NCBI GenBank assembly: GCA_035691285.1
Contig: DASSJI010000132.1
Coordinates: 1-8,001, forward strand
Length of the DNA: 8,001 bases
Origin: DATFEN01 sp035691285
GTDB lineage: Bacteria; Acidobacteriota; Vicinamibacteria; Fen-336
Direction: 5' to 3'
The notes under the pieces are model-generated. The model did no database searches. It was not told the DNA's origin and worked only from the letters and a program-made list of their open reading frames with translations. This document shows, piece after piece, positions 1 to 5,683 of this stretch; position 1 is the first letter of the stretch, and every line of letters starts with the position of its first letter. The position numbers were made by a program, and so were the translations under genes.

Positions 1-58
1 GTCGCAGCTGCGCCAGCACCTCTTGGGTCAGAACGGGTCTCCTGATAGCCTTCTTCAT
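1..58 (-). CDS. N-terminus of an unidentified leftward gene (cut by window edge)
   Basis: An ATG at 58-56 on the minus strand opens a frame that runs without a stop to the window edge. It gives 19 residues beginning MKKAIRRPVLTQEVLAQ. A purine-rich AGGAAAG stretch about 10 nt upstream could serve as ribosome binding site. The basic start and lower G+C of this edge differ from the rest of the window. The family is not recognisable from so few residues; a transposase, DNA-binding protein or other mobile-element gene would fit the position next to a truncated plsB, but that is inference. Its leader contains the nested inverted repeat at 59-116. Confidence 0.5.
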   Translation of the reverse strand, partial: MKKAIRRPVLTQEVLAQLR

Positions 59-116
59 GGCGGCTCTTTCCTTTCTGAAAGCACCCCGATGATTCCATCG
101 GGGCGGAAAGGCCGCC
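59..116 (-). promoter_or_regulatory. Nested inverted repeat in the leader of the leftward gene; could sequester its RBS
   Basis: An inner perfect 8-bp stem (CCCCGATG at 84-91, CATCGGGG at 96-103) has a 4-nt loop. It is enclosed by an outer stem pairing 59-71 with 105-116: 12 pairs with a single bulged base at 65. Read as minus-strand RNA, the 3' arm of the outer stem holds the GGAAAG ribosome binding site and ends directly before the ATG at 58, so folding would hide the translation start. There is no U-run after it, so it is not a normal terminator. It could alternatively be a DNA dyad of a mobile-element end. The pairing is seen directly; the role is inferred. Confidence 0.55.
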
Positions 117-141
117 ACTCAACTTTCAACAGGTTTCGGGA

Positions 142-525
142 CTACGCCGCGAGGCGCGCCTCGAGCGCGTGAAGGCGCTCGCGAGCGAGGTGATGCGCAG
201 GATCGCGGCGGTCATGCCCGTGACCGCCGTCGCCCTCGCCTGCGACGCGCTGCTCCGCCACGAGGGCGACACCATCACACGGGAGCGCTGGGAGGGCCTG
301 CTCGGCGACCTGCGGCTGGTGCTGAAGGGCGCCGGCGCGCCCTCCTTCGGCGAGGGGCAGTCGAACGCCGACGTGCTGGACAGGGCCCTGGTGATGCTCA
401 CCCTGCGGCGCGTGGTCACGCCCGAGGAACGTGCGTACCGCATCGACCGCGGCCAGGAGCCGCTGCTCCGCTACTACGCCAATTCCATCGCACACTTCTT
501 CGGCCCCTTCGAGGGGAGCGCGTGA
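142..525 (+). pseudogene. plsB: C-terminal remnant of PlsB-type glycerol-3-phosphate acyltransferase
   Basis: The frame reads as the extreme C-terminus of the bacterial GPAT/PlsB family. A helical stretch (VMRRIAAVMPVTAVALAC) is followed by a variable region and the typical closing motif LLRYYANSIAHFF. Intact PlsB enzymes acylate sn-glycerol-3-phosphate at position 1 in phospholipid synthesis, are about 800 residues or more, and carry an N-terminal HX4D catalytic motif. Only about 120-128 residues remain here and the catalytic part is absent. The frame is open back to position 79, but the residues encoded before about 142 do not look like PlsB. The first plausible start is GTG at 169, with no good ribosome binding site. 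It is probably a 5'-truncated pseudogene cut by insertion or rearrangement. An assembly join is an alternative. The stop overlaps the next gene's GTG. Confidence 0.7.
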
Positions 526-1289
526 GGGAGATGGCCGAGTCCGTGCGCCTGCGCGACGGCGTGTCGCTGCGCCTGACGCGCCTCGGAAGCGGTCAGCGCC
601 ACGCCATCCTCGTCGTGCCGGGAATCTTCATGCACCGCGAGAGCCCCGAGCACCGGCTGCTGGCGGCGCGGCTGGCGCCCGCCGCGGACGTGATCACCAT
701 GGACGTGCGCGGGCACGGCGACTCCGGCGGCGTGTTCAGCTTCGGCGCCCGCGAGCCCGACGACGTGGCCGAGGTCGAGGCGTTCCTGCGCAAGGACCAC
801 GAGCGCGTCTTCGGCCTCGGCTTCTCCTTCGGCGGCTACCACACGTGCGTGGCGGCCGCGCTCCACGGCGCCTTCGACGCCATCGCCCTGGTCGGGACGC
901 CGCACCGGCTGTTCATCCTCGACCACAACTTCCTCGGCCGGGGCCTCCTCCGCAGCCTCGGCCCCATGGCGCGCCGCCAGCGGCGCCTGACGCGGGTCCT
1001 TCCCGCCCTGCCGCTGCGCCGGCCGGTGCCCTCGCGCCTCATCGACCGCGTCGCGCCGCGGCCCGTCCTGATCGTGCACGGCTCCGACGACTGGTTGATC
1101 CCTCCCAAGCACGCCGCGCGCCTCTTCGCCGCGGCAGCCGAGCCGAAGCGCCTCGCGCTGATCGAGGGCGGGCTCCACGCCGAGAACATGCTCGCGGTCG
1201 ACCCGAAGCCGCTGCTCGCCACCCTCGAGACGTTCTTCGTGGAGCGCGCGAGCGCTCAGCGCTTACAATCGGACGAGGAGCCCGTATGA
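522..1289 (+). CDS. Alpha/beta hydrolase
   Basis: 255 residues with the alpha/beta-hydrolase fold. After two beta strands comes the oxyanion segment VVPGIF (31-36), then DVRGHGDSGG (61-70). The nucleophile elbow GFSFGG has Ser102; a C-terminal acid lies in HGSDDWLIP (Asp189 or Asp190), and the catalytic His219 is in EGGLHAENM. All three triad positions are present, so an active serine hydrolase (esterase, lipase or thioesterase-like) is expected; the substrate cannot be told. No signal peptide, so probably cytoplasmic. The GTG at 522 overlaps the plsB stop (GTGA), suggesting translational coupling. An ATG at 531 is an equally plausible start, 12 nt after GAGGGGAG. The stop overlaps the next start (ATGA). 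Its place after plsB hints at lipid metabolism, which is inference. Confidence 0.85.
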   Translation: MREMAESVRLRDGVSLRLTRLGSGQRHAILVVPGIFMHRESPEHRLLAARLAPAADVITMDVRGHGDSGGVFSFGAREPDDVAEVEAFLRKDHERVFGLGFSFGGYHTCVAAALHGAFDAIALVGTPHRLFILDHNFLGRGLLRSLGPMARRQRRLTRVLPALPLRRPVPSRLIDRVAPRPVLIVHGSDDWLIPPKHAARLFAAAAEPKRLALIEGGLHAENMLAVDPKPLLATLETFFVERASAQRLQSDEEPV

Positions 1290-1585
1290 GCGAGGACGAC
1301 GCACCGAAGTCCGCCTACGAGCTGGCGATGGAGCGGTTGCGCAAGCGGGACCGCGACCAGGGGATCGAGGAGCGGCCGCTCAGCGAGGAGCAGCGGGCGC
1401 GCATCGCCGACGTGCGGCGCGTCCTCGACGCGAAGCTCGCGGAGCGCGAAATCCTCTACCAGTCCGACCGCAGGAGAGCCCGCACTCCCGACGAGCTCGA
1501 GAAGCTCGAGGAGGACTACAAGCGGGACCGCGAGCGCCTGGTGTCGGAGCGCGAGGCGAAGGTCGAGAAGATCCGCGCCGAGTAG
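1286..1585 (+). CDS. Small highly charged coiled-coil protein, function unknown
   Basis: 99 residues, start MSEDDAPKSAYELAMERL. The ATG at 1286 overlaps the hydrolase stop by 4 nt and follows a GAGGAG ribosome binding site at about 1275-1280, which decides this start over the much longer open frame upstream. The protein is very rich in Arg, Glu, Asp and Lys. Two helical stretches (about 33-58 and 67-97) have heptad-like spacing (LEKLEEDYKRDRERL), suggesting a soluble coiled coil or helical hairpin. There is no cysteine, no membrane segment and no known motif. It closes the rightward run and meets glgC tail to tail with 3 nt between. I do not recognise a named family. Coding is supported by the ribosome binding site, the overlap and the coherent composition. 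Confidence 0.75.
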   Translation: MSEDDAPKSAYELAMERLRKRDRDQGIEERPLSEEQRARIADVRRVLDAKLAEREILYQSDRRRARTPDELEKLEEDYKRDRERLVSEREAKVEKIRAE

Positions 1586-1588
1586 CGG

Positions 1589-2887
1589 CTAGATCACGGT
1601 CCCGTCGGGGACGACGCCGTTCTTGGGGACGATCACGATGCCGTCGCGGACATAGTAGCCGTCGCCGTCCTTCTCCAGCACGCCGGCCTCGTTGAGGATG
1701 CTCACCCCGGAGCCGATGCGGGCGTTCTTGTCCACGATCGCGCGCTCGATCACGGTGTCGGACCCGATCCCGATCGGCGGCATGCCGCGCCCGGCCTGGC
1801 GCTGGATCTCGTCGAGGGTCTCGTAGAAGTCGGCTCCCAGGATCAGGCTCTCGCGGATGCGGGCGCCCTTCGCGATCCGGCTGCGGATGCCGATCACGGC
1901 CCGCTCCACCTCGGCCCCCACCAGGATCGAGCCCTCGGAGATGAGGGCGTTCTTGACCGTGCACGACTCGACCTTCGTGGCCGGCAGGAGCCGCGGGTTC
2001 GAGTAGACCGGCCGCGCGGCGTCGTAGAAGTCGAAGGGCGGCACCGGCTGGCACAGCGCCAGGTTCGCGAGGAAGTAGGAGCGGATCGTCCCGACGTCTT
2101 CCCAGTAGCCCCGCTGGATGTGGGCGTGGACGCGCAGGCGCGGCACCGACTCGGGGATCACGTTCTTGCCGAAGTCGATGAGCTTCTCGTCGGCGAGGGA
2201 CTTCTCGAGGGCCTCCCGGTTGAAAAGGTAGATGCCCATGGAGGCGAGGAACGTTGCGCCTGTCCCCGGCAGCTCCGAGGCGAGGTCCGGAAGCCGCTCC
2301 GGCTTCGGCTTCTCCTCGAAGTGCGTGATGCGCCCCTGCCGGTTCACCTTGAGGATGCCCAGCGCCGGCGCCTGCTCGGCGCTCACGGGCGTCACGGCCA
2401 CCGTGACGTCCGCCACGTGGCGCCGGTGCGTGTCCAGCATCTTCCTGTAGTCCATCTGGTAGAGCTGGTCGCCCGACAGGATCAGGATCTCCCGGAAGCG
2501 GTGCTCGGCGAGGTGGCGCAGGCTGCGCCGGACCGCGTCGGCGGTGCCCTGGAACCAGTCGGAATGCTGCTCGGTCTGCTCGGCGGCCAGGAGCGAGACG
2601 AAGCCCGAAGAGAAGTAGTCGAACTTGTACGTGTGGTTGAGGTGCTTGTTGAGGCTCTCGGACTGGTACTGGGTGAGCACGAAGATGCGGCGGCAGTTCG
2701 AGTTCAGGCAGTTGCTGATCGGGATGTCGATGAGCCGGTACTTCCCCGCGATCGGCACCGCGGGCTTCGAGCGATGGAGCGTCAGCGGGAAGAGCCGAGA
2801 CCCGCGCCCACCGCCGAGAATCATGGCGATCACGTCCTGCATGGCGCGGGGCATTCTGCCACGAGTCTGGTAGGCTTCGTCCGCCAT
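1589..2887 (-). CDS. glgC: Glucose-1-phosphate adenylyltransferase (ADP-glucose pyrophosphorylase)
   Basis: 432 residues, normal for GlgC. It makes ADP-glucose from ATP and glucose-1-phosphate, the committed step of bacterial glycogen synthesis, in the cytoplasm. Visible motifs in order: nucleotide loop GGGRGSRLFPLT (25-36), KPAVPIAGKYRLIDIPISNC (41-60), WFQGTADAVRR (111-121), catalytic SGDQLYQMDY (138-147; Asp140 matches the essential Asp), glucose-1-phosphate-binding FEEKP (190-194; Lys193) and YWEDVGTI (261-268). A left-handed beta-helix with hexapeptide repeats follows from about 305, then the standard end VPDGTVI. The KPAVPIAGKYRLIDIPISNC and VDKNARIG segments resemble cyanobacterial/plant enzymes more than E. 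coli. The start at 2887 is chosen for a perfect GGAGG 8 nt upstream; ATGs at 2854 and 2842 lack one. No glgA or glgB is adjacent. Confidence 0.95.
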   Translation of the reverse strand: MADEAYQTRGRMPRAMQDVIAMILGGGRGSRLFPLTLHRSKPAVPIAGKYRLIDIPISNCLNSNCRRIFVLTQYQSESLNKHLNHTYKFDYFSSGFVSLLAAEQTEQHSDWFQGTADAVRRSLRHLAEHRFREILILSGDQLYQMDYRKMLDTHRRHVADVTVAVTPVSAEQAPALGILKVNRQGRITHFEEKPKPERLPDLASELPGTGATFLASMGIYLFNREALEKSLADEKLIDFGKNVIPESVPRLRVHAHIQRGYWEDVGTIRSYFLANLALCQPVPPFDFYDAARPVYSNPRLLPATKVESCTVKNALISEGSILVGAEVERAVIGIRSRIAKGARIRESLILGADFYETLDEIQRQAGRGMPPIGIGSDTVIERAIVDKNARIGSGVSILNEAGVLEKDGDGYYVRDGIVIVPKNGVVPDGTVI

Positions 2888-3677
2888 GGGCGCGACCTCC
2901 GCGGCGCTGCGGCTCCCTGGAAACCTGCGCCGGGCCGCGGCGGGCGCGTGGCACGTGCCGGGCGGCTTCCTCTTCCTCGTGCGAAAGCCGCGGCTCCTGC
3001 CCCTGGCCGCCGTTCCCGCGCTGCTCGCCGTCTTCTGCCTCGCCGGCGGCCTCGCCGCCGGCCTGTACGCCGGTCCGACCGTCGAGGCGGCGCTGACGCC
3101 GGCGCCAGGCCGCGCGTCGAGCGTCGTGGTGGCGCTCCTCGCCGCGAGCGCCTGGCTCGCGACCTTGACCGCGGCGCTCGCGCTGGGCCTGGCCTCGGCG
3201 CTGCTGCTGGCGGCGCCCGTGCTCGACCAGTTGTCCAAGGAGACCGAGCGCGTCGCGACCGGCGCCTCCTCCGACGCCGGCCGCGGGCTGAGCTGGGAGG
3301 TGCGGGAGTCGCTTCGGTCGGCGCTCTACTTCCTGGCGGCGGCGCCCCTGGTGCTCGTGGTCGGGATGGTGCCGATCGTCGGTCCGCCGCTCGGCGCGCT
3401 GTGGGCGGCCCGCGCCCTCTCGTTCCAGCTCACCGAGCCGAGCCTCGCGCGTCGCGGGCTCGGCTTCGGCGAGCGCCGGGCCTGGCATCGGGCCTGGAGG
3501 CCCGAGAGCGTGGGCTTCGGGCTCCTCGCTCTCGCGGTGCTGATCGTCCCGTGTGCGAACTTCGCCCTCGTGCCGGCCCTCATCGTGGGCGCGACGCGGC
3601 TGGTCGTGGAGCTGACCGGCGGGCCGGCCGCCGCGGGCCCTCAGGCGCAGCCCGCCGCCGGCCCGCGATCGCCCTAG
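2886..3677 (+). CDS. EI24/CysZ-like integral membrane protein
   Basis: 263 residues. Four hydrophobic segments are apparent, at about 38-62, 79-110, 146-176 and 209-235, after a basic N-terminal region (RKPRLLPLAAVP). The layout, with a hydrophilic stretch between the second and third segments (about 116-143) and the late motif LIVPCANFALVPALIVGATRL, fits the EI24-domain family (Pfam EI24, formerly DUF540), which includes the sulfate permease CysZ. No cys genes are nearby, so sulfate transport is not supported by context and the substrate is unknown. The ATG at 2886 has a GGTAGG about 11 nt upstream and overlaps the divergent glgC start codon. A GTG at 2955 would lose residues before the first membrane segment. 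The stop shares CTAG with the convergent PDZ gene. The tail is a low-complexity Ala/Pro/Gly stretch. Confidence 0.8.
   Translation: MGATSAALRLPGNLRRAAAGAWHVPGGFLFLVRKPRLLPLAAVPALLAVFCLAGGLAAGLYAGPTVEAALTPAPGRASSVVVALLAASAWLATLTAALALGLASALLLAAPVLDQLSKETERVATGASSDAGRGLSWEVRESLRSALYFLAAAPLVLVVGMVPIVGPPLGALWAARALSFQLTEPSLARRGLGFGERRAWHRAWRPESVGFGLLALAVLIVPCANFALVPALIVGATRLVVELTGGPAAAGPQAQPAAGPRSP
2896..2900 (-). promoter_or_regulatory. Shine-Dalgarno GGAGG that fixes the glgC start at 2887
   Basis: CCTCC on the plus strand reads GGAGG on the minus strand, 8 nt before the ATG at 2887-2885. The two downstream ATGs have nothing comparable. It lies inside the first codons of the oppositely oriented membrane-protein gene. 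Confidence 0.65.
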
Positions 3678-4555
3678 GTCGTCTCGGCCGGGCGCGGCCT
3701 GTCCTTGAGCCCGCCCAGCGTGACCTTCAGTTCGAGGCTGCGTCCCTCGCGCAGGACTTGAACGGAAACCTCCGCACCGGCGTTCAGGTTGTCCAGCGCG
3801 CGCCGCAGGTCGCCCCCGTCCCCGACGGTCCTGTCGTTCAGCTTGAGGAGCAGGTCGCCTGCCTTGATGCCGGCCTTGGCGGCCGGGCCGTCCTCCTCGA
3901 CCGACGTCACGAGCACGGCCTCGTCTCCAGGCGCCTTGAAGTACTTCGCGAGCTGGCCGTCGATCGGCTGGTACTCGATCCCCAGCTTGCGGGGACCCCC
4001 GTGGAAGAGGAGCGCGCGTGGCAGGTCGTCCTCGTCCCAACGGAAGTCGAGTCGCGGCGGGCGCGGGGCCTTGGGCGCCTTCGGGGGCCTGGGCGGCTCC
4101 GGCGGCTCGGGCGGCTCGATCGCCAGTGCGTCCTCGTCGATGCCGAAATGCCGTAGGAGGCCGCCCCCGGCCTCGCCGCTCAAGGTCGCCTCGAGCCTCT
4201 GCGCCGCGCCGCCGCGGCGCACCTCGATCGGCACGGGACGGCCCTTCGGCGTCTCGGAGACGAGGCGCCGGAGCTGCGAGACGCTCCGGACGGTCTCGCC
4301 GTCGAAGCGGACGATGACGTCTCCCTCCTTGAGGCCCGCCTTTTCCGCGGCCGAGTCCTTCTCGACCTCCTTGACCAGGGCGCCCCGCTCGCCGCCCTCC
4401 GTGTCCGCGATCTGCACGCCCAGGCGCGGCCCGCCGAAGGCGCGCACGATCTCGACGCGCTTGCTCCCGTCGCCGGCCTGGACCGCCGGCCCCGCCACGA
4501 GCGCGACTCCAAGAACCGCACCCAGCGGGACGGCCACGTTCCGCAACAGCTTCAT
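3674..4555 (-). CDS. Exported protein with two PDZ domains and no protease domain
   Basis: 293 residues. A Sec-type signal peptide is visible: MKLLRN, then a hydrophobic core, then AVQA, with probable cleavage near residue 27. PDZ domain 1 spans about 42-126 (LGVQIADTEGG, AAEKAGLKEGDVIVRFDGETV). A Pro-rich linker (147-168) and PDZ domain 2, about 189-281 (LGIEYQPI, PAAKAGIKAGDLLLKLNDRTV), follow. Paired PDZ domains occur in HtrA/DegP proteases, but here the trypsin-like domain is missing, so it is more likely a periplasmic binding or adaptor protein. The start at 4555 is preferred because GGAGGG lies 4 nt upstream; the in-frame ATG at 4567 has no ribosome binding site and would spoil the signal peptide start. 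It is last in a leftward run and overlaps the EI24 gene by 4 nt at the stops. Confidence 0.82.
   Translation of the reverse strand: MKLLRNVAVPLGAVLGVALVAGPAVQAGDGSKRVEIVRAFGGPRLGVQIADTEGGERGALVKEVEKDSAAEKAGLKEGDVIVRFDGETVRSVSQLRRLVSETPKGRPVPIEVRRGGAAQRLEATLSGEAGGGLLRHFGIDEDALAIEPPEPPEPPRPPKAPKAPRPPRLDFRWDEDDLPRALLFHGGPRKLGIEYQPIDGQLAKYFKAPGDEAVLVTSVEEDGPAAKAGIKAGDLLLKLNDRTVGDGGDLRRALDNLNAGAEVSVQVLREGRSLELKVTLGGLKDRPRPAETT
4091..4117. repeat. Three tandem 9-nt units encoding Glu-Pro-Pro
   Basis: Three adjacent near-identical 9-mers (GGGCGGCTC, CGGCGGCTC, GGGCGGCTC) lie inside the PDZ gene and encode the EPPEPPEPP start of the linker. The unit length keeps the reading frame, so copy-number change would only alter linker length. 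Confidence 0.7.
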
Positions 4556-4559
4556 TCGG

Positions 4560-4565
4560 CCCTCC
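4560..4565 (-). promoter_or_regulatory. Shine-Dalgarno GGAGGG for the double-PDZ gene
   Basis: It reads GGAGGG on the minus strand, 4 nt before the ATG at 4555. It selects that start over the ATG at 4567, which is itself partly inside this motif's flank. Confidence 0.65.
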
Positions 4566-4609
4566 ATCCAAGGATTTGAGCGGAGGGCCTCGAGCGGCGC
4601 CTCCTGGTC

Positions 4610-4993
4610 CTAGAGACGCGCCCGGCGCCGGAAAAGTCGGCCTCCCTTCCAGAGCGCCCAGTAGAGCACACCATTCACACCCAGCACGCCCAGGCCGAAA
4701 GCGACCTGCATCGTTCGCGTGAGCGTATCCGGATAGACGACGGGAAGGACGTAGTTCTCGATGAATCCGCCCGCGTAGCCCTGCAGGCCGGCCTTGCGCC
4801 TCAGCTCCAATTCCAGGGGCGTGAGCGGACAGATCCAGCCGGCCAGCTCGACCCAGGCGCCCCACAGGGCGCACGGGACGTGCGCCCACACGATGCGCGG
4901 CCATCGAAAGGCCAGCGCCGCGCCGATCGCGACGAAGAGGATGAAGGCCAGATGGAACGCAACGAGGACGTCGGCGAGCAGCCGGTAGGTCAT
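4610..4993 (-). CDS. DUF2784 family small membrane protein
   Basis: 127 residues, the usual size for DUF2784. Matching features: an N-terminal membrane helix (about 5-27, LADVLVAFHLAFILFVAIG), the conserved block WAHVPCALWGAWVELAGWICPLTPLE (about 36-61, second helix), RRKAGLQGYAGGFIENYVLPVVYP (65-88), and a third helix (about 93-115) followed by a basic tail KGGRLFRRRARL, probably cytoplasmic. The biochemical role of the family is unknown. The ATG at 4993 is chosen because homology-like sequence starts there; the frame is open to 5086, but the added residues look unrelated. No clear ribosome binding site is visible. The gene lies 47 nt after the Lon-domain gene and 54 nt before the PDZ gene on the same strand, so co-transcription is plausible. 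Confidence 0.85.
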   Translation of the reverse strand: MTYRLLADVLVAFHLAFILFVAIGAALAFRWPRIVWAHVPCALWGAWVELAGWICPLTPLELELRRKAGLQGYAGGFIENYVLPVVYPDTLTRTMQVAFGLGVLGVNGVLYWALWKGGRLFRRRARL

Positions 4994-5040
4994 GTCGGAT
5001 CGAAGAGCAAGGAGCCAGGCAGACCTGTGCTCAGAAATCG

Positions 5041-5667
5041 CTAGTGCACTCCCCGGCTGCCGTGGGACTGGGCGGCGGCTTTCCACTCCAGGATCTCGAT
5101 CAGGCGCTCGCAGCGCTCCGAGACGGTCTCGCAGTCGAGCAGGGACTGGCGCTCCAGTGGCTCCAGGTCCAGCGACTGGCAGAGCGCGTTGACGAACGCC
5201 TCCGCGGGCAGCTCGTTCTGCATCACGAGCACCGCCGGCCCGTCGCTGGCCCGGCCGATGGCGGCCAGGAGCCTCGGCCGCGCAGCCACGAGAGCCTTCG
5301 CGTCCCCGGCGGGATCGTCCAGCCCGAGCACCGTGGCGATCCGATAGGGCTTCCGGTCGTGCTCGCGCAGCACGCGGAAGCGCCGCAGCCCGCGCAGGAC
5401 GATGTTGAAGCGGCCGTCGGGCAGCGGATCGCAGCGGTCCATGCGCCCCGCGCAGCCCGTCGGGTAGATCGGCGGCCGCCCGTCGTAGTCGGCCTCGAAC
5501 CCGGGCTTGAGCAGCACCATGCCGATGATGCGCGACCCGCTCGCCGCGTCGGCGACCATCCTGCGGTAGCGGGGCTCGAAGACGTGGAGCGCCAGCGGCA
5601 TCCCGGGGAACAGGACGGCGTTGGGCAGCGGAAAGAGCGCGATCGTCTCGGGCAGCTCGCCCGCCAC
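5041..5667 (-). CDS. Stand-alone Lon N-terminal (substrate-binding) domain protein
   Basis: 208 residues. The start of the Lon N-terminal domain is unmistakable: ETIALFPLPNAVLFPGMPLALHVFEPRYRRMVADA (7-41). RIIGMVLL (46-53), IYPTGCAGRMDR (67-78), GRFNIVLRGLRRFRV (85-99) and a helical C-terminal half with ERQSLLDCETVSERCERLIEIL (172-193) follow. There is no AAA+ ATPase or Ser/Lys protease domain, so it is not Lon itself. It belongs to the common small Lon-domain proteins of about 200 residues whose role is not established. The GTG at 5667 is the last good start before the domain; no Shine-Dalgarno is seen, and it lies 16 nt after the Fe-S carrier stop, suggesting translational coupling. Upstream in-frame residues are Arg/Ala-rich shadow of the preceding gene. 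Confidence 0.88.
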   Translation of the reverse strand: MAGELPETIALFPLPNAVLFPGMPLALHVFEPRYRRMVADAASGSRIIGMVLLKPGFEADYDGRPPIYPTGCAGRMDRCDPLPDGRFNIVLRGLRRFRVLREHDRKPYRIATVLGLDDPAGDAKALVAARPRLLAAIGRASDGPAVLVMQNELPAEAFVNALCQSLDLEPLERQSLLDCETVSERCERLIEILEWKAAAQSHGSRGVH

Positions 5668-5683
5668 CGTCAGCGGTCGAGTA

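Noticed and set aside
84..103. Hairpin read as an intrinsic terminator
   Set aside because: No T-run follows the stem on either strand; pairing with the flanking arms and the position before an ATG fit a leader structure better.
431..1285. N-terminal extension of the 99-residue protein
   Set aside because: It overlaps the well-supported hydrolase in another frame, has an Arg/Pro/Ala-only composition, and a good ribosome binding site precedes 1286.
2888..3238. Upstream extension of the glgC frame to 3238
   Set aside because: The extra residues show no GlgC similarity and lie opposite the EI24-like gene. The GGAGG before 2887 marks the real start.
3560..3680. GC-rich dyads at the EI24/PDZ convergent ends as a terminator
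   Set aside because: There is no extended stem with a U-tract; these are chance GGCC/GCCGGC repeats in coding sequence.
2120..4156. Long plus-strand open frame (678 codons)
   Set aside because: It is antisense to glgC and out of frame with EI24; the composition is typical of a shadow and no domain is visible.
1380..4904. Very long open frame on the minus strand (1174 codons)
   Set aside because: It crosses glgC, EI24, PDZ and DUF2784 genes in the wrong frame. Its translation is Arg/Ala/Gly/Pro low complexity with no motif, as expected for a high-GC shadow frame.
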